Notes under the pieces: model-generated | Told to the model about the DNA's origin: nothing | Seen by the model: the letters and a program-made list of their open reading frames with translations, nothing else | Databases searched by the model: none | Part shown: in pieces, positions 12,359-45,003 of the stretch | How the letters are laid out: each line of letters opens with the position of its first letter | Numbering within the stretch: the stretch's first letter is position 1 | Assembly: GCA_030248215.1 (NCBI GenBank) | Contig: JASANG010001733.1 | Location: 186,001-250,000, forward strand | DNA length: 64,000 bases | Direction of reading: 5' to 3' | Origin: Enoplolaimus lenunculus | Taxonomy: Eukaryota > Nematoda > Enoplea > Enoplida > Thoracostomopsidae | Translations under genes and position numbers: made by a program

Positions 12359-13531
12359 CATGTGCGACCGGATACCAAAAACTGACGGAGCCGGATAATC
12401 TAATATCCGGCCGGAGCCGGATAGTTAATTCGATTGTTTATTTAATCTCATATTCCTTTATAAGTTTATAGTTTGTATTCTGGTTTATTAAATCATATTA
12501 CTGTTTGAATTACTGGTTGAGCGCACTACTTATGGGTTTTTTCGTAAATTAATAGCTTATCACTCAAAAATTACCACAAAGACATACATTTTTTAATTAT
12601 ATATATTTCCACAAAATTGCTGAAATTCAAGCAAAAAACTAAAATAAAGTATCTAAGTAGCATTCAGAAATCAGAACGTAACTCACAATTCTTCCTTCCG
12701 TGGCCTACATTAAAAGCGTTTTCGAGACAAAGCTTAACACTTTAACAATGAATCTGCCATTATTCTGTTTATGTAACGTTGTGTTCAGTTGCAATATTTG
12801 TTTGGCCCGCCTTACTTTTACGAAGGCATCCAGTTTATGCAAGATACTATAAAATAGAGTTGTATGTAGCTTAGGATTTAAGGCTATTGCTTCGTTTAAG
12901 CTTAGTTTTGACTTATCTCCACGTTAACTGCAACGTAAAGTATAAAGTGGCCGCCATGCAACCAGAGGCCAAGCCAGCGGTTTAGAAAGGAAGCTACGAT
13001 CTGAAAAAAAATTTCGAATGGAAAGTTACGTTTATTCTCAACTGAATTAATCACCGTAAGATTGAAGCAAATATAAAACTGGTTTCCACAGTGAATGTAG
13101 TTTCAGTTATTTGAGTTCTAACTAATAGATATGCATGCAGATAAGTCTCCCACCGCTCTCACGAGTTTTTTGTGTACAAAAGACGGTATGTCACATGATA
13201 TTAGTGGATATTTATGCGAATATCATGATATTCCAAAATTACAACGGATATCATGATATTCACCGGGACAGTGCAATCTTCGCGTGCTTATAAAAATGAA
13301 TAGAATGTGGGATGACAGAGGCACAGATGCACCTAAAAATACCAAAAGGAAGCCGGATTCATTTCCGGTACAAACGCGCTCAGAACTATAGCGTGATATT
13401 CACAAATTCATGTAAGTCAATGTAAGTCAATTAGTTTCCTTTTTCAAATTTTTAAACAGATATCCGGCAAGAAAAAATACCGGAGCCGGCTGCCGATTTT
13501 TTGCCGAAGCCGGATATCCGGTCGCACCCTG
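12359..13531. mobile_element. 1.17-kb hAT-like non-autonomous element
   Basis: Left end CATGTGCGACCGGATACC, right end GGATATCCGGTCGCACCCTG. The flanks 12351-12358 and 13532-13539 are both GTTGGAGC, an exact 8-bp target duplication. Subterminal tracts are rich in 'ccggagccgg' and 'ggatatccgg'. There is no transposase frame. A shorter relative lies near 23095-23200. Confidence 0.85.
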
Positions 13532-13843
13532 GTTGGAGCAGACAGAGATGTGGACTCCCCCAAACTTGCGAGTGAGAATCCAGACGCATTTTAAAACTTC
13601 GGTAGTTTTTGTTTCAACCGGTTAGGGTGGGGCCCTCTAAATGAGGGGTATGGGGCTGGCTGCTCCGGCCCTGGATGCAAGAGTGGCGAAAACATGCAGA
13701 TTGGTTTCTAATAACTAGAGCGCTATACATCAATTCCAATATAAAATCCACTTGTGGCTTTAGCATTCCTTCGCTGGAAGCGTCCGTGGCGAAATTTCAA
13801 AAGTTAAGTTGATCGTTTAACACCATCAAACCCGATAAACATT

Positions 13844-14514
13844 CCTAGCTTATAAAGCACAAACAACAGTTTTGCCCATTTACTTCCCAATTAAGCTACT
13901 ATCCATTGAACGGTTTTGGAGGGTTATAAACAATGTATTCAAATTTCTTGAACCCGAAACTCTTTAGTATTGAATTTGATTGCTTGTAGCTAAAATCTAA
14001 AAAAGTCCAAATTTATACTTAATAGTTAAGCTATGCAAATTAGCTATTAGCTAACTATTCAATTATCACTTTTGGAGGTTTGTAAATAATTTATTCAGAT
14101 TCCTCGCACCCAAAAACCATCCAGTACTTCTTGCAACCCTGGTAATCAGTGAAATAAGTTCAAAAGTCCTAATTTTAAGGCTTAACCAACTATGCAAAAT
14201 AGCCTAGCTTATAAAGTACACACAGACAGTTTTGCCCATTTACTTCCCAATCAAGCTACTATTCGTTGAACGGTTTTGGAGGGTTCTAAACAGTGTATTC
14301 AAATTTCTTGAACCCGAAACTGTTCAGTATTGAATTTGATAGCTTGTAGCTTTAATCTAAAAAGTCCAAATTTATACTTAAGTTAAGCTATGCAAATTAG
14401 CTATTAGCTAACTATTCAATTATCGCTTTTGGAGGTTTGTAAATAATTTATTCAGATTCCTCGCACCCAAAAACCATCCAGTACTTCTTGTAACCCTGGT
14501 AATACAGTGAAATA
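13844..14514. repeat. Tandem duplication, period 359 bp
   Basis: The segment starting 'cctagcttataaag' at 13844 recurs at 14203 in the same order with a few substitutions and short indels. The second copy ends near 14514. It is non-coding. Confidence 0.85.
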
Positions 14515-15029
14515 CAAAGCGCTTCGCGAAACTCTAAGTTTCACTCAAAGTTTCGTTTCGCTCAATACAAATACTGATAATTTCATTGTTTTTGAAGAAA
14601 AATACAAACAAAATCTCCCGCAAAGTGCTACAGCAATCGGGAGTTCGGTTGCCTGCTGGAGCCGCACTTAGTGAGATATGACATAAACATGATGTATCGG
14701 GTTACTTTAGTTGATTATAATTTCAGAGATCAGACCTCAGAGTGGATTCAAATCATTCTATAAAATCAACTCACTGAAACACAATTTTTTAGCTTGCAGT
14801 GTCGTACTTAACAATCAGGGGAGGTTACAAGAAGGCAAATCAGCATTACCTTCAAAGACTAGATCGGGTCCTGCGATGATCTGGGCCAATATTACTTTAC
14901 GCAATGTACTGTAAAGACTCGAATAAGAGGGGGGTGGCTGATGCCATTTATGCACAATTAGCTTATACCACGATGTAAACGGATAGTATAAATAACGGGA
15001 ACGGAAAACGGATATATTGAAGGGTTATT

Positions 15030-15144
15030 ACTTTAAGGGGCGTAACTGTAGGTTAAGCGTATTCCTAAGCCTAAGCAAGAAAATGTAATCTAGAATCTAA
15101 ACCTACTTTTATTGTCTCACCAGAAACCTGTACGCCCCTTAAAG
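15030..15144. mobile_element. Small MITE with ACTTTAAGGGGCGTA ends
   Basis: The inverted ends ACTTTAAGGGGCGTAAC and TACGCCCCTTAAAGT surround a short body with 'cctaagcctaagc', akin to the TTAGGC-bearing MITEs further right. Confidence 0.6.
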
Positions 15145-15799
15145 TATTAACAAGGGCCTATTGAAATATAAAAAGTTTCAAAATGTTTCATTTTCTGTCA
15201 ACCCAATTGAGGCATGCATAGTTATGTTCGCCAATGGCGGACGCACCGGAATTTTTAACGGACTCTTGCGTCACACTTAATTATTCTCCCACATTTCCAA
15301 AAATACGACGAATTTAAGCGTTTTGAAAGTGAATGTCTACAAAACACAAACATTAGGTAAAGAATTTTACTTGGTATCTCTAATTATGCTGTTTTCCCTA
15401 AACTCGATAAAATAGCTTTAAAAATTATCCGTAATAAGTTCTAAGATATAAGTCAGAAGAAAGGTCAGTGTTTTAGTAATACAAGCAGTAACAAAGCTTC
15501 ATGCAAGACAAACGGAAATTTTACAATGGCTGGGTTTTTGAAATTTACGATTGTTGATAAACTGATATTGTATTCTTGCTAATGAATAATGTATGCATAT
15601 TGTACCAGTGATTTTCGTCTTCGCTCAACCATATTTTGTCCAAGATTTACTATCATCTACAAACGAAAACGATAACAAATGTATATAAAAAACGACACAA
15701 ACGCTTGAGCTACTATAAATACGAAATGATATATTACAGCTCGCGTAAATGGTTCTAAATTAAGCAGTATCAGATAGAGCCCTGCATGAAAGTGTTGCT

Positions 15800-15850
15800 G
15801 CGGATGCGGTGGGGCTCGAACCCACGACGTGCTAATTAGTCACTTCTCTC
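15800..15850 (-). repeat. tRNA T-arm-like fragment
   Basis: The minus strand reads GTGGGTTCGAGCCCCAC, a good T-arm/box B, but no matching D arm or anticodon stem lies upstream. It is probably the end of a tRNA-derived SINE. Confidence 0.4.
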
Positions 15851-16067
15851 TGATTTGACAACACAAAGTATCATCAGGAACTGTTAGTCCCCTTTCTATC
15901 CTCGTATTAACGAAGTCTGATTACAAAGCCCTACATACCATACTGCTAAATTGATAGTTGCCGATACATCATTCAGTATTATATACTTCACTGGGGGTTC
16001 GCTACAGGGGATGTGGGCCCACACTCTGTTGAAACCCCCGAACTCGATTTTCTTCATTGTTAAAGCC

Positions 16068-16179
16068 CCCCCAGTGGAATTTTGCAACTCGGTTAAGTAT
16101 TTTTAGCCTTAAAAATCTGCTTTCCCCCAGTGGAATTTTGCAACTCGGTTAAGTATTTTTAGCCTTAAAAATCTGCTTT
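16068..16179. repeat. 56-bp tandem duplication
   Basis: 'ccagtggaattttgcaactc' through 'aaaaatctgcttt' occurs twice in tandem with almost no differences, so the duplication is recent. Confidence 0.85.
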
Positions 16180-16519
16180 TTGGACATCAAACACACATTT
16201 TAGAAATGTTAGATATGCATGTAATGTTTAAATACGTACATCTTATATACTAGCAATCATGCATGGTTATGGAATTTTCCCTTAACAACAATGATTGTCT
16301 CGGTACCAGTATATAACTGGTTATTAACGTATGGTCAAAGTGATCTGTGTCAAACGAAAAAGACAAGATATTGTAAATTTGTTTTAAACGAAGAATTTTA
16401 AATTACGTACGTACCAAAAGACCAAATGAACGTGGTGATCGACTATTTCCGAACAGAAAAGAGAATATACGAGAAGCAAACTAACAAAACGTGCACATTG
16501 ACAATCAGGATAAATCAAG

Positions 16520-16749
16520 CAGGGTGCAAGCGGAATTCCGATTCCGATTGCACAATCAATCGGAATCAGAATTTTCACATTTAATTTTAAGCCTACTTGT
16601 TGTGATGTGTTGTATAAAAATTCTGCTTCATTTATCTATGAAATTGTTTTCGATACGTTAACTTATTAATAATTTATTGACTGTAGTTTACCATAAAATT
16701 GTTGTTTCGAGTCCGATTCCGGTATAATCGTGTTCCACTCTGCACCCTG
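16520..16749. mobile_element. hAT-like MITE (CAGGGTGCAA family), exact 8-bp TSD
   Basis: It starts CAGGGTGCAAGCGGAATT and ends TCTGCACCCTG. The flanks 16512-16519 and 16750-16757 are both AAATCAAG. The interior carries 'attccgattccgatt'. A close relative begins at 31297. It lies just downstream of CTPS, and its minus strand contains an AATAAA (about 16672) that could serve as a poly(A) signal. Confidence 0.85.
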
Positions 16750-16950
16750 AAATCAAGCCATTTAAAACGATCGATGTACAAACGTAGTACATACTACAGG
16801 CATATCATAGCATAAAAGCTATGTCTGACTGTATCGACTGCGTTATCCCACCCAACAAGCAATGTCTCACATTACAAGAAGTAATATGTAATATAAGTTC
16901 CGATTAGTCACACCACTCATACCCGATTTCTTGAGTGACACGAAAAAAAT

Positions 16951-38042
<21,092 letters not shown>

Positions 38043-38190
38043 GATAAGCGCACGACTAACGCTTCTGATTATATTTGCCGTCGTGCTAATTAAGCAATAC
38101 GTACCTAATTATAATATGTAAATCGCTGTTTAGATTTAAAGCCAGTACTAAAAAATATAAAACTTTGTTGTATTCATGCTGTATATACGT

Positions 38191-38340
38191 GTGATAAGTT
38201 GGGTATGCAAGTACACGACAGTTTTTAGTTCTGAGTGCTTGCAGCTGAAAATGAGGGGCGCTCTTACGAGGGTTAAACTCCAAGTCTTATGGGCAACACA
38301 TTTTCAGCTCAGCGCGCTACCAGTGAGCCACGCCGCCTCA
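38191..38340 (-). repeat. tRNA-derived SINE, copy 1
   Basis: Minus-strand copy: GAGGCGGCGTGGCTCACTGG head (box A), a divergent middle, then the shared tail 'ccaacttatcac'. Same family as the copies at 38719 and 39090. Confidence 0.65.
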
Positions 38341-38384
38341 TACTTATCTGCTGAGTTTTCAGGCTTTTATGACTTATAAAAACT

Positions 38385-38650
38385 TCGACATTGCAATCAT
38401 GTGTTTTGGTTCTTCCTTGTTTTACAGCTGCTGCATATGAATGCACTACATATGCATCAGTGTTTTACCCGATGTGCAGCATCAGCATGAGGTTTTCATT
38501 AAACCTCCATGCGTCCGCATGTCATAGTACGTGTGACATGCGGATGCATAGAGGCAAGTAATAACCTCATGCTGATGATGCCGATCGGTAAAAATCACTG
38601 CTACATATGTAGTGGATTCATATGCAGCAGCAGTAAAAACATGGAAGAAC
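38385..38650. repeat. Inverted repeat module between SINE copies
   Basis: 'ggttcttcc ... gctgctgcatatgaatgca' at 38409-38450 is mirrored by 'tgcattcatatgcagcagc'-like sequence at 38600-38650; 'gacatgcggatgcatagagg' (38535) mirrors 38510-38530. With the two flanking SINE copies it forms a palindrome centred near 38530. The module recurs at 38964-39080. Confidence 0.7.
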
Positions 38651-38718
38651 CAGGATGCATGTGTATAATGTTGAGGTCTTACGTATAAGGCATAAAAACA
38701 CAAAACTCAGCAGCTGAT

Positions 38719-38863
38719 TGTGAGGCGGCGTGGCTGAGTGGATAGCGTGCTGGACTGATGATCTTTTGATCGAGTTCGAAACCTCCTGGGAGCGTCCCCC
38801 ATTTTCAGCTGCTGAGATTCAGAACTAAAAACTGTCGTACCATAGCCTACCCAACTTATCACA
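38719..38863 (+). repeat. tRNA-derived SINE, copy 2
   Basis: Head reads TGGCTGAGTGG (box A) and GAGTTCGAAACC (box B) at tRNA spacing. It is followed by 'cattttcagctgctgag' and the tail 'agcctacccaacttatcac'. RNA polymerase III promoter elements look intact; the acceptor stem does not pair, so it is not a functional tRNA. Confidence 0.75.
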
Positions 38864-39089
38864 TGGTGACCACGATGGGATCGCAATGGCAAATTGCCGC
38901 GGTAGAACCAAAAATACACAAGTTGGCGGTCAAGGGACGACCTTGTAGAAAAACCGGGGGAAGTGACATGCGGATGCATAGAGGCAAGTAATAAGCTCAT
39001 GCTGATGGTGCACATCGGTAAAAATCACTGCTGCATATGTATTGCCTTCATATGTAGCAGCAGTAAAACATGGAAGAACGAGTTTGATT

Positions 39090-39233
39090 GTGAGGCGGCG
39101 TGGTTCAGTGCATAGCGCGCTGGACTTATAATCTGTCGACCGAGTTCGAAACCTCCTGGGAGCGTCCCTCATTTTCAGCTGCTGAGAAATCAGAACTAAA
39201 ACTGACGTACCCTAGCCTACCCAACTTATCACA
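39090..39233 (+). repeat. tRNA-derived SINE, copy 3
   Basis: Near-identical tail and box B (GAGTTCGAAACC) to copy 2; box A reads TGGTTCAGTGC. It is preceded by the same 'gacatgcggatgcatagagg' module as copy 2. Confidence 0.75.
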
Positions 39234-39439
39234 GTACGCACTATATCAACGCTCCGGATTCAATACATAAAATATGGCATATAGATATTATAAATCTAAA
39301 ATACGTCCCAATCAGAACCAGCCAGTCTTTCAGATGGTGATATCTACTTAAAGGTCTGCAACATGCAGCAGCAGTACAAAATGGAAGAACCAAGGTACTA
39401 AGTGTAATGTTGAGGTTATTAAAACATAATCTAAAAACT

Positions 39440-39562
39440 CAGCAGTTGATTCGGTTCCTAAATCACGGGATACAAACCTCGCAAGATCACCCCTCATTCT
39501 CATTTTCGGCTTAAAGCACACAAGTAAATACCATCGTACCCTAGCTTACCCAACTTATCACA
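39440..39562 (+). repeat. SINE, degraded copy 4
   Basis: The tail 'agcttacccaacttatcac' and 'cattttcggctt' are recognisable; the tRNA-like head is eroded. Confidence 0.55.
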
Positions 39563-39974
39563 ACGTCCGTCAAACATAAAAACATAGAAATCGAATTCTG
39601 TTTACTTCATTGCTTGGAAGTTAATTCCTATAACTCATTTGTTACTAAAACCGATTTAACATTGGCCACATACAACAAAATCAAATCAACTCTCCGTCGC
39701 GAATAGTTTGCTCAAAAAACTTATTGACCCGTATCATAACTATTATTAAGGCGCCAATTAAATAATAACCGACTAGCTACGAAAATACATAAGTATTACA
39801 ACAGCTCTACCATTGTATCCAGCAGCGAGCTCTGCCATGTGGAGGAACATCTGGACGGCACCGTAGAAAATATCAATACTTTGACGTTTGAAACATGGGG
39901 CGGCAACATTTTTCCTGCATGACGACAGTGAAATTCAAAATAAACTCTACATGGACTAGTTAAAAAACAGCCGC

Positions 39975-40350
39975 GCACAACTGGACCACAATGGGTCATC
40001 CACGTTATACTGTCTACGCTACTGTAAAAACTATACCCACATGCGAGTCCCTAAGTCTCCAGTTGCAGTGTTTATTTATTATATATCCAAAAGTCACCCA
40101 CACTATGCGTACACGATAATACAGACTCTGTGCGAACGAAATCTTATTGTCAGACACTGTGTCCGAACAGTGTCCGCTTGTCTCTAACACCTCTGCATGG
40201 ACTACCGCCATAACAGACTATGTATGCCCTCTGCAAAGTCCAAATGTCCCAAAAACAGTATTGTTTTGCCGACCCTTGCAAACAGTTGGGTGGACAATTT
40301 TTACAGCAGCGTAGACTTTATAACGTGGATGACCCACAAGTGCAATACAC
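39975..40350. mobile_element. Inverted-repeat element
   Basis: 'gggtcatccacgttatactg' with 'gtctacgctactgtaaaaa' near 39990-40028 is mirrored by 'tttttacagcagcgtagac' and 'ataacgtggatgaccc' at 40297-40340. Spacer of about 270 bp with no coding. Terminus and target duplication not resolved. Confidence 0.6.
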
Positions 40351-40678
40351 CAATACGCACCTTGGTCCCGCGTGATCTTTCGTAAAGTTGTCGCAGACAA
40401 TATATAGAGAAATGTGTGTGCAAGTTTTACGAAATATGGTCGCGATTCTGATTTTGTAGACTAGGTGGGACTATGAATATTACCGAATATCGGATTTAGC
40501 GAAATAGTTGAAAGCCAAGTTGAGCTTCATGAAAACGGCACCAACGAAAAAAACAGTTTTTCAGGTCTTTTCGTTTTTGTCCAAACCATTCGTGAGTCTC
40601 AATAAGCGCCAGTTGCGCTGACTTTGACTTTGATTGGAAATACCAGAAGTTTTCGCTGATTGTTTTCATTGTACCCGT

Positions 40679-40884
40679 GGCCAATGTAAAGATCAGGGGC
40701 TGAACGTTTTCCTGTTGGACTGCAACAGAGTAAAGCTTACGTTTTAGACTAATTTATTTGCTTGGCTTAAGGCTATTAAGGCTTTTAGGCTTTAGGCTAG
40801 GTGTATGCTCGTTTTTACGCTTATGCTTAGGCTTATGCTTAGGAATATGCTTATACTGTTCCGCTCCTGTTATTTACATTTGCC
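40679..40884. mobile_element. TTAGGC-bearing hAT-like MITE, copy 1
   Basis: Ends GGCCAATGTAAAGATCAGGG and ATTTACATTTGCC. The flanks GTACCCGT and GTAACCGT match at seven of eight. The interior has repeats of 'ttaggct' and 'cttatgcttagg'. Confidence 0.8.
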
Positions 40885-40939
40885 GTAACCGTAATGGAGC
40901 TGAATTAAAAGTAGAGGGATTTTTGTTGCCCCAATTGAA

Positions 40940-41200
40940 TTCTGCACCACTGACACATAATTTCGCCTCACCTTCGGCTCGCGGTTCCGGCAAGTTTCGT
41001 TGATCTCCGGCTTCGGCTCCCACTCTGATTTTTCACCTCCGGTTAATACACCCTGGCGGCAACATATATATTGCAGAATCTAAAATGCTAACATATACCA
41101 GGGTACAACCGGAGGTCTGCTTCCGGCTCCGGTTCCGGCAGAAAATCGGCCTCAGGTTCCGGCTTCGGTAGAATTTTTGCCGGAGGTTCCGGCGATTTCG
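40940..41200. repeat. CCGG-type MITE ends, disordered
   Basis: 'ttcggctcgcggttccgg ... aatacaccctg' (to about 41054) and 'cagggtacaaccggaggtct' (from 41100) are a right end and a left end of the CAGGGTACAACCGGAGG family, whose complete copy is at 61235-61583. Confidence 0.55.
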
Positions 41201-42323
41201 GCCATAAAATTTAGCATAGTTTTGCAAAATTTATCTGTTTAGCACGTTTCGTTTAACTTTTGTCACAGTTCTGGAAAGAATTTCTGCAATTGCGGAGAAA
41301 AATAGCGTAAAACCAAACAACTTTGCAACTTATTACATATATTGGTTAAAATTAACTTAAGCCCAAAATCCCACCGGTGAGAATATCTCAAATTTTACAT
41401 TTGACCTTTACACAAACAAATTTGTCTTTTTTAAGAAATGTTGTCTGAAATTTAAGGCATTTATGTGTTAATACAGAATCCAGACATATGTCTTTAATTC
41501 CGGACTTTTATTTCTTAAATTTTTCAGAAATATGGGTCTGAAAATTTTCCAGATTTAAGCCTGATATTTAAGACGTTGTTTTATAACGCTTTAAACAGCT
41601 ATTTCTGAAATATAAGACAAATATTTCTGAAATATATAAGACAAGAGGAGCTACAGTTCAACCAAACACCAGAATTTTACTACCTAAGATACGTCCAAGC
41701 CGTAAACTTAGGGTAGGGAAGCCTGAGCTCAACCCAAAACATCTTTGAAATTCTATTATTTATATACTCTCTTGAAAACATATATAAACGGATCAACTTT
41801 TTTACACATATCACAAAATTATCTATTGACACAGGGTGTATATAAGTGGATAATGAAATAATGGAAACGAATAGTGACAATAACGAAACGGGGAACAGAT
41901 AATGATTGAAATAACGGAAACGAACAAGAAAAACGAATATTAAACTATAAATGTTCCAAAAAATTTATTTTTCTGCCAAAGCAATTGAGGCGTGCATAAA
42001 TACATCGGTCATTCAAAGATTTCTTAGAAAAAACGACGGATGTATCGAAATTTTTAAGATTTTGGATGAATTTCGTCATTCTTATTTCATTTCAAACAAT
42101 TGCAGCATATATGTAACAAAAAATGCGAGATATATACGTGATTTATAACTAAATTTGCATGTAGAATTAGCGCAATTTGATTAATCACATAGGTTTTACA
42201 AAAATGTTGGATTTGCCGTCCCCCACCCGGTGTGTTTGGGGTAATTACTCACATGGTGGTTTTATGAAAAACAGGGGTTTTGTCCCTGACCGCTGGATGG
42301 TTGGAACAATTAATAACATAGCG

Positions 42324-43193
42324 TACTGTATTGACCCGAATAAGAGGGGGGTGGACTACCCCCTTGTTATTCGGTTACCGACTGTTATTTATTTTTAACC
42401 CGCCCTCCGCCGTCCTTCATTTACTGATATATATCCGGTACTGCAATTATCCGTTGAACTAAACGTTTTTTGCCTTGCATCAAATCAAAAGCTTGAGCGA
42501 TAATGCAAGGTTATACTTTGGATTGTTATTTCAAAACTTAAGTACTGTATTGACCCGAGTAAGTAGGGGAATAAGAGAGGGAGGGTCCCCATTTTGAGCC
42601 CGAATCAATAGAAGTCCGTATCCCTAATAAGAGTCCGTAAGCGGATAGAGTCCCTAACCCCTAATTAGAGTCCATAAGTGTCAATTAACCCTAATTGTAA
42701 CGCATAAATAACTCCAGGACCAAATAATTTGAGTTCGAAAATTTAAAGCGTACTTAAATTTTGAAAGTACATTGCTATAAGTATATCCTTGAATTACAGC
42801 TCGAGCTAATGACACAAGACAAATAAATGTTTAATTCAACGGATAATTGCAGTACCGGATATATATCAGTAACGAAGGGCGGCGGAGCGTGGGTTAAAAT
42901 AAATAACAGTCCGTAACCGATTAACAAGGGGGGTACCCTCTGGAGAGGCCAAATAAATATCAGTCCCCCTCTTATTCGGGTCACTGCAGTACGCTTTTCG
43001 AACCCAACTTTATTTGGTTTGGGAGTCATTTATGCGCTACAATTAGGGATAATTGTCATTTAAGGACTCTAATTAGGGTTTAGAAACTCTATCCGCTTAA
43101 GGACTCTTATTAGGGATACGGACTCCTATTGATCGGGATTTAAAATGGGGACACCCCTCTAATTACCCCCCTCTTATTCGGGTCAGTACAGTA
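42324..43193. mobile_element. Interleaved inverted repeats of the GACCCGAATAAGAGG family
   Basis: A (42324-42470) is the inverse of A' (42836-42993), and B (42543-42754) is the inverse of B' (42990-43193), in the order A-B-A'-B'. The outer ends read TACTGTATTGACCCGAATAAG and CTTATTCGGGTCAGTACAGTA. Other fragments occur near 770-905, 6070-6240, 14905-14945 and 46385-46735. Confidence 0.75.
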
Positions 43194-43511
43194 ATTAATC
43201 ACCGTGAGAGGTGTGGTTGAAGGGTAGTTGGGGTTTTGCCGCCATCACAAGAAGTTCCCAACAACACCGGGGGGAACCATCACTTCATATGAAACCCTAT
43301 ATGATTAATTACCTCGCAATTAATTACCCCGGCAGCCGCATCGGTGGCGGGGGGAACCCCTATTTTTCATCTACTGATGTCTTTATACCTCAATTGCCAA
43401 CAGTGGTTTTTGAATATAAGACATTTCGCTTTATCCATTTCAGAAACGAATTTCTAATATGTTTAACCCTTTCTCACAGGAATATTTTCAATTTTAAATG
43501 AGACGTAATTT

Positions 43512-43582
43512 CAAGGTATGATTCGAACCCCAGTCTCAAGGGTGGGAAGCGTTTACGATGACCACTGAGCTAAAGGAGCTTG
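43512..43582 (-). repeat. tRNA-like sequence (pseudogene or SINE head)
   Basis: The minus strand reads CTTTAGCTCAGTGGTCATCG (D arm/box A) and CTGGGGTTCGAATC (box B). The 3' half of the T stem and the acceptor stem do not pair, so a working tRNA is unlikely. Confidence 0.5.
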
Positions 43583-43799
43583 ACGCTCGAGCTCGAGGTG
43601 GCTATCACGTCTTGTGGAGATTTTGTGCTGCGGATATATGTTAGAATTGTAAACACTGCTCACATTGTATATATTGCTCGTATATAATTGTATTTAGTTG
43701 CTCATAGTGTACTTTATGACCGAGAGGGTTAAGGCCATTAATGTCTGAAGAACGAAACATTTATGTCTTTAAATTCTGAGAAAGCATGAGTCTTGAAAT

Positions 43800-44395
43800 T
43801 TCAAGACAATTTATTTTGAGCGTATCCCAAAACCCCAAAACCTCCGACCATATCCCAAAGCTCCAAAATCCGACCTTCGACTGTGTGTATTGCGAAATCT
43901 CACCATCCGTCTTTTGTCACATTCCGAAATACCGGCATCATACCTTCGACCATACCGCGAAATCCAAAGTATCAAAATCGCATACCGTCGATCAGATTAC
44001 GCAATTCCAAAATTCCAAAATCCAATCTTCGACCATGTTCAATATCACAAAATCCCTAAATGCTAACCTTGTACCACGCTCGATATCCTAAACTCTCAAA
44101 ATCCTACCTTCGACAATATTCCAAAATCCTAAATCACTGCTTCACTTTGTGTATATCTCGAAATTCCAAAATCCTACCTTGGACCATATCACAAAACCCT
44201 GACTTTCTATCTTCGAATATGTCCCGTAATTCCAAAATCTAAACTCAAAGCTTTGACTATATCTTGAAATCCCAACATTTGAAAATCTTGCCACCGATCA
44301 TATCTCGAAATCCCAAAATACTGTATTCGACAATATCGCGAAATACAAAATTTCAACCTTCGACCATTCCCGAAGTCCAAAATTCAGACCTACCA
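43800..44395. repeat. Degenerate minisatellite
   Basis: Imperfect units built on 'aaatcccaaaatcctacctt' and 'cgaccatatc' repeat more than ten times. Open frames such as 43786-44091 are created by the repeat. Confidence 0.85.
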
Positions 44396-45003
44396 CGTCA
44401 AATTTATTTATTGCATCGTTAGACTTGGACTGCAGCAAGGTTGACATTGGCCACATTGGTGTTTCCATCAAGTATCTTTATAGTTCATTTTGAAAGGCCA
44501 GCTGGTGGCATTTTCAGCACAAGACTGCGGAAACGCTATACATGAAACAGGAATTGAAAAAAGATAATATGCACAACAACTCTCAACTATGGCTGTTTTG
44601 GTCTTCTGATCCGGTTTAACCTTGGCTTTTGCCTATAAGGTTGCCTGCAAAAAGCATATCTGTGAACAGTGAAAATCATTTCGATCCTCATTAATACGAA
44701 AGATATTCAAGCAGGTTGTTTACTGTCGACACATCAAAGGTTTTATTGCTTTAAATACAACCGTCCACAAATTCGTGTATTGTCAACGAATAGCCTATCT
44801 TTCAATACAAGTTGAAAATTTCAATATATTGAATTCGACATATAGAGCACATTTTAAAATAAAAAGGATTATAAAACAAGCAGCACCAAGGCTAAACTTT
44901 GATTTCAACTTGTTTCATTGAACATATCAACGTCAATTTTAATAAACACAAAAATAACTTTTATTCAAACACATCAGTTCTCGTTAAATTACCTGTTTGC
45001 GGT

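Larger units (their letters stand above)
12043..16950. other. Convergent PPIL1-CTPS spacer
   Basis: No host exon was found. It holds the PPIL1 3' region (an ATTAAA-like signal near 12198), a 1.2-kb hAT-like element, a 359-bp tandem repeat, small MITEs (about 15030-15144 and 16520-16749), a 56-bp tandem repeat and a tRNA-like T-arm near 15810. The rest is featureless AT-rich DNA. Confidence 0.5.
38043..45003. other. Divergent CTPS-LC8 intergenic region
   Basis: No host exon recognised in 7 kb. It holds a SINE cluster (38191-39562), an inverted-repeat element (about 39975-40350), MITEs, interleaved inverted repeats (42324-43193), a tRNA-like head (about 43512-43582) and a minisatellite (43800-44395). 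Both promoters should lie at its ends. Confidence 0.5.

Noticed and set aside
43512-43582. Functional tRNA gene
   Set aside because: Box A and B are good but the T and acceptor stems do not pair; called tRNA-like instead.
43786-44091. 101-codon frame
   Set aside because: Produced by the minisatellite; the repeated peptide pattern follows the DNA unit.
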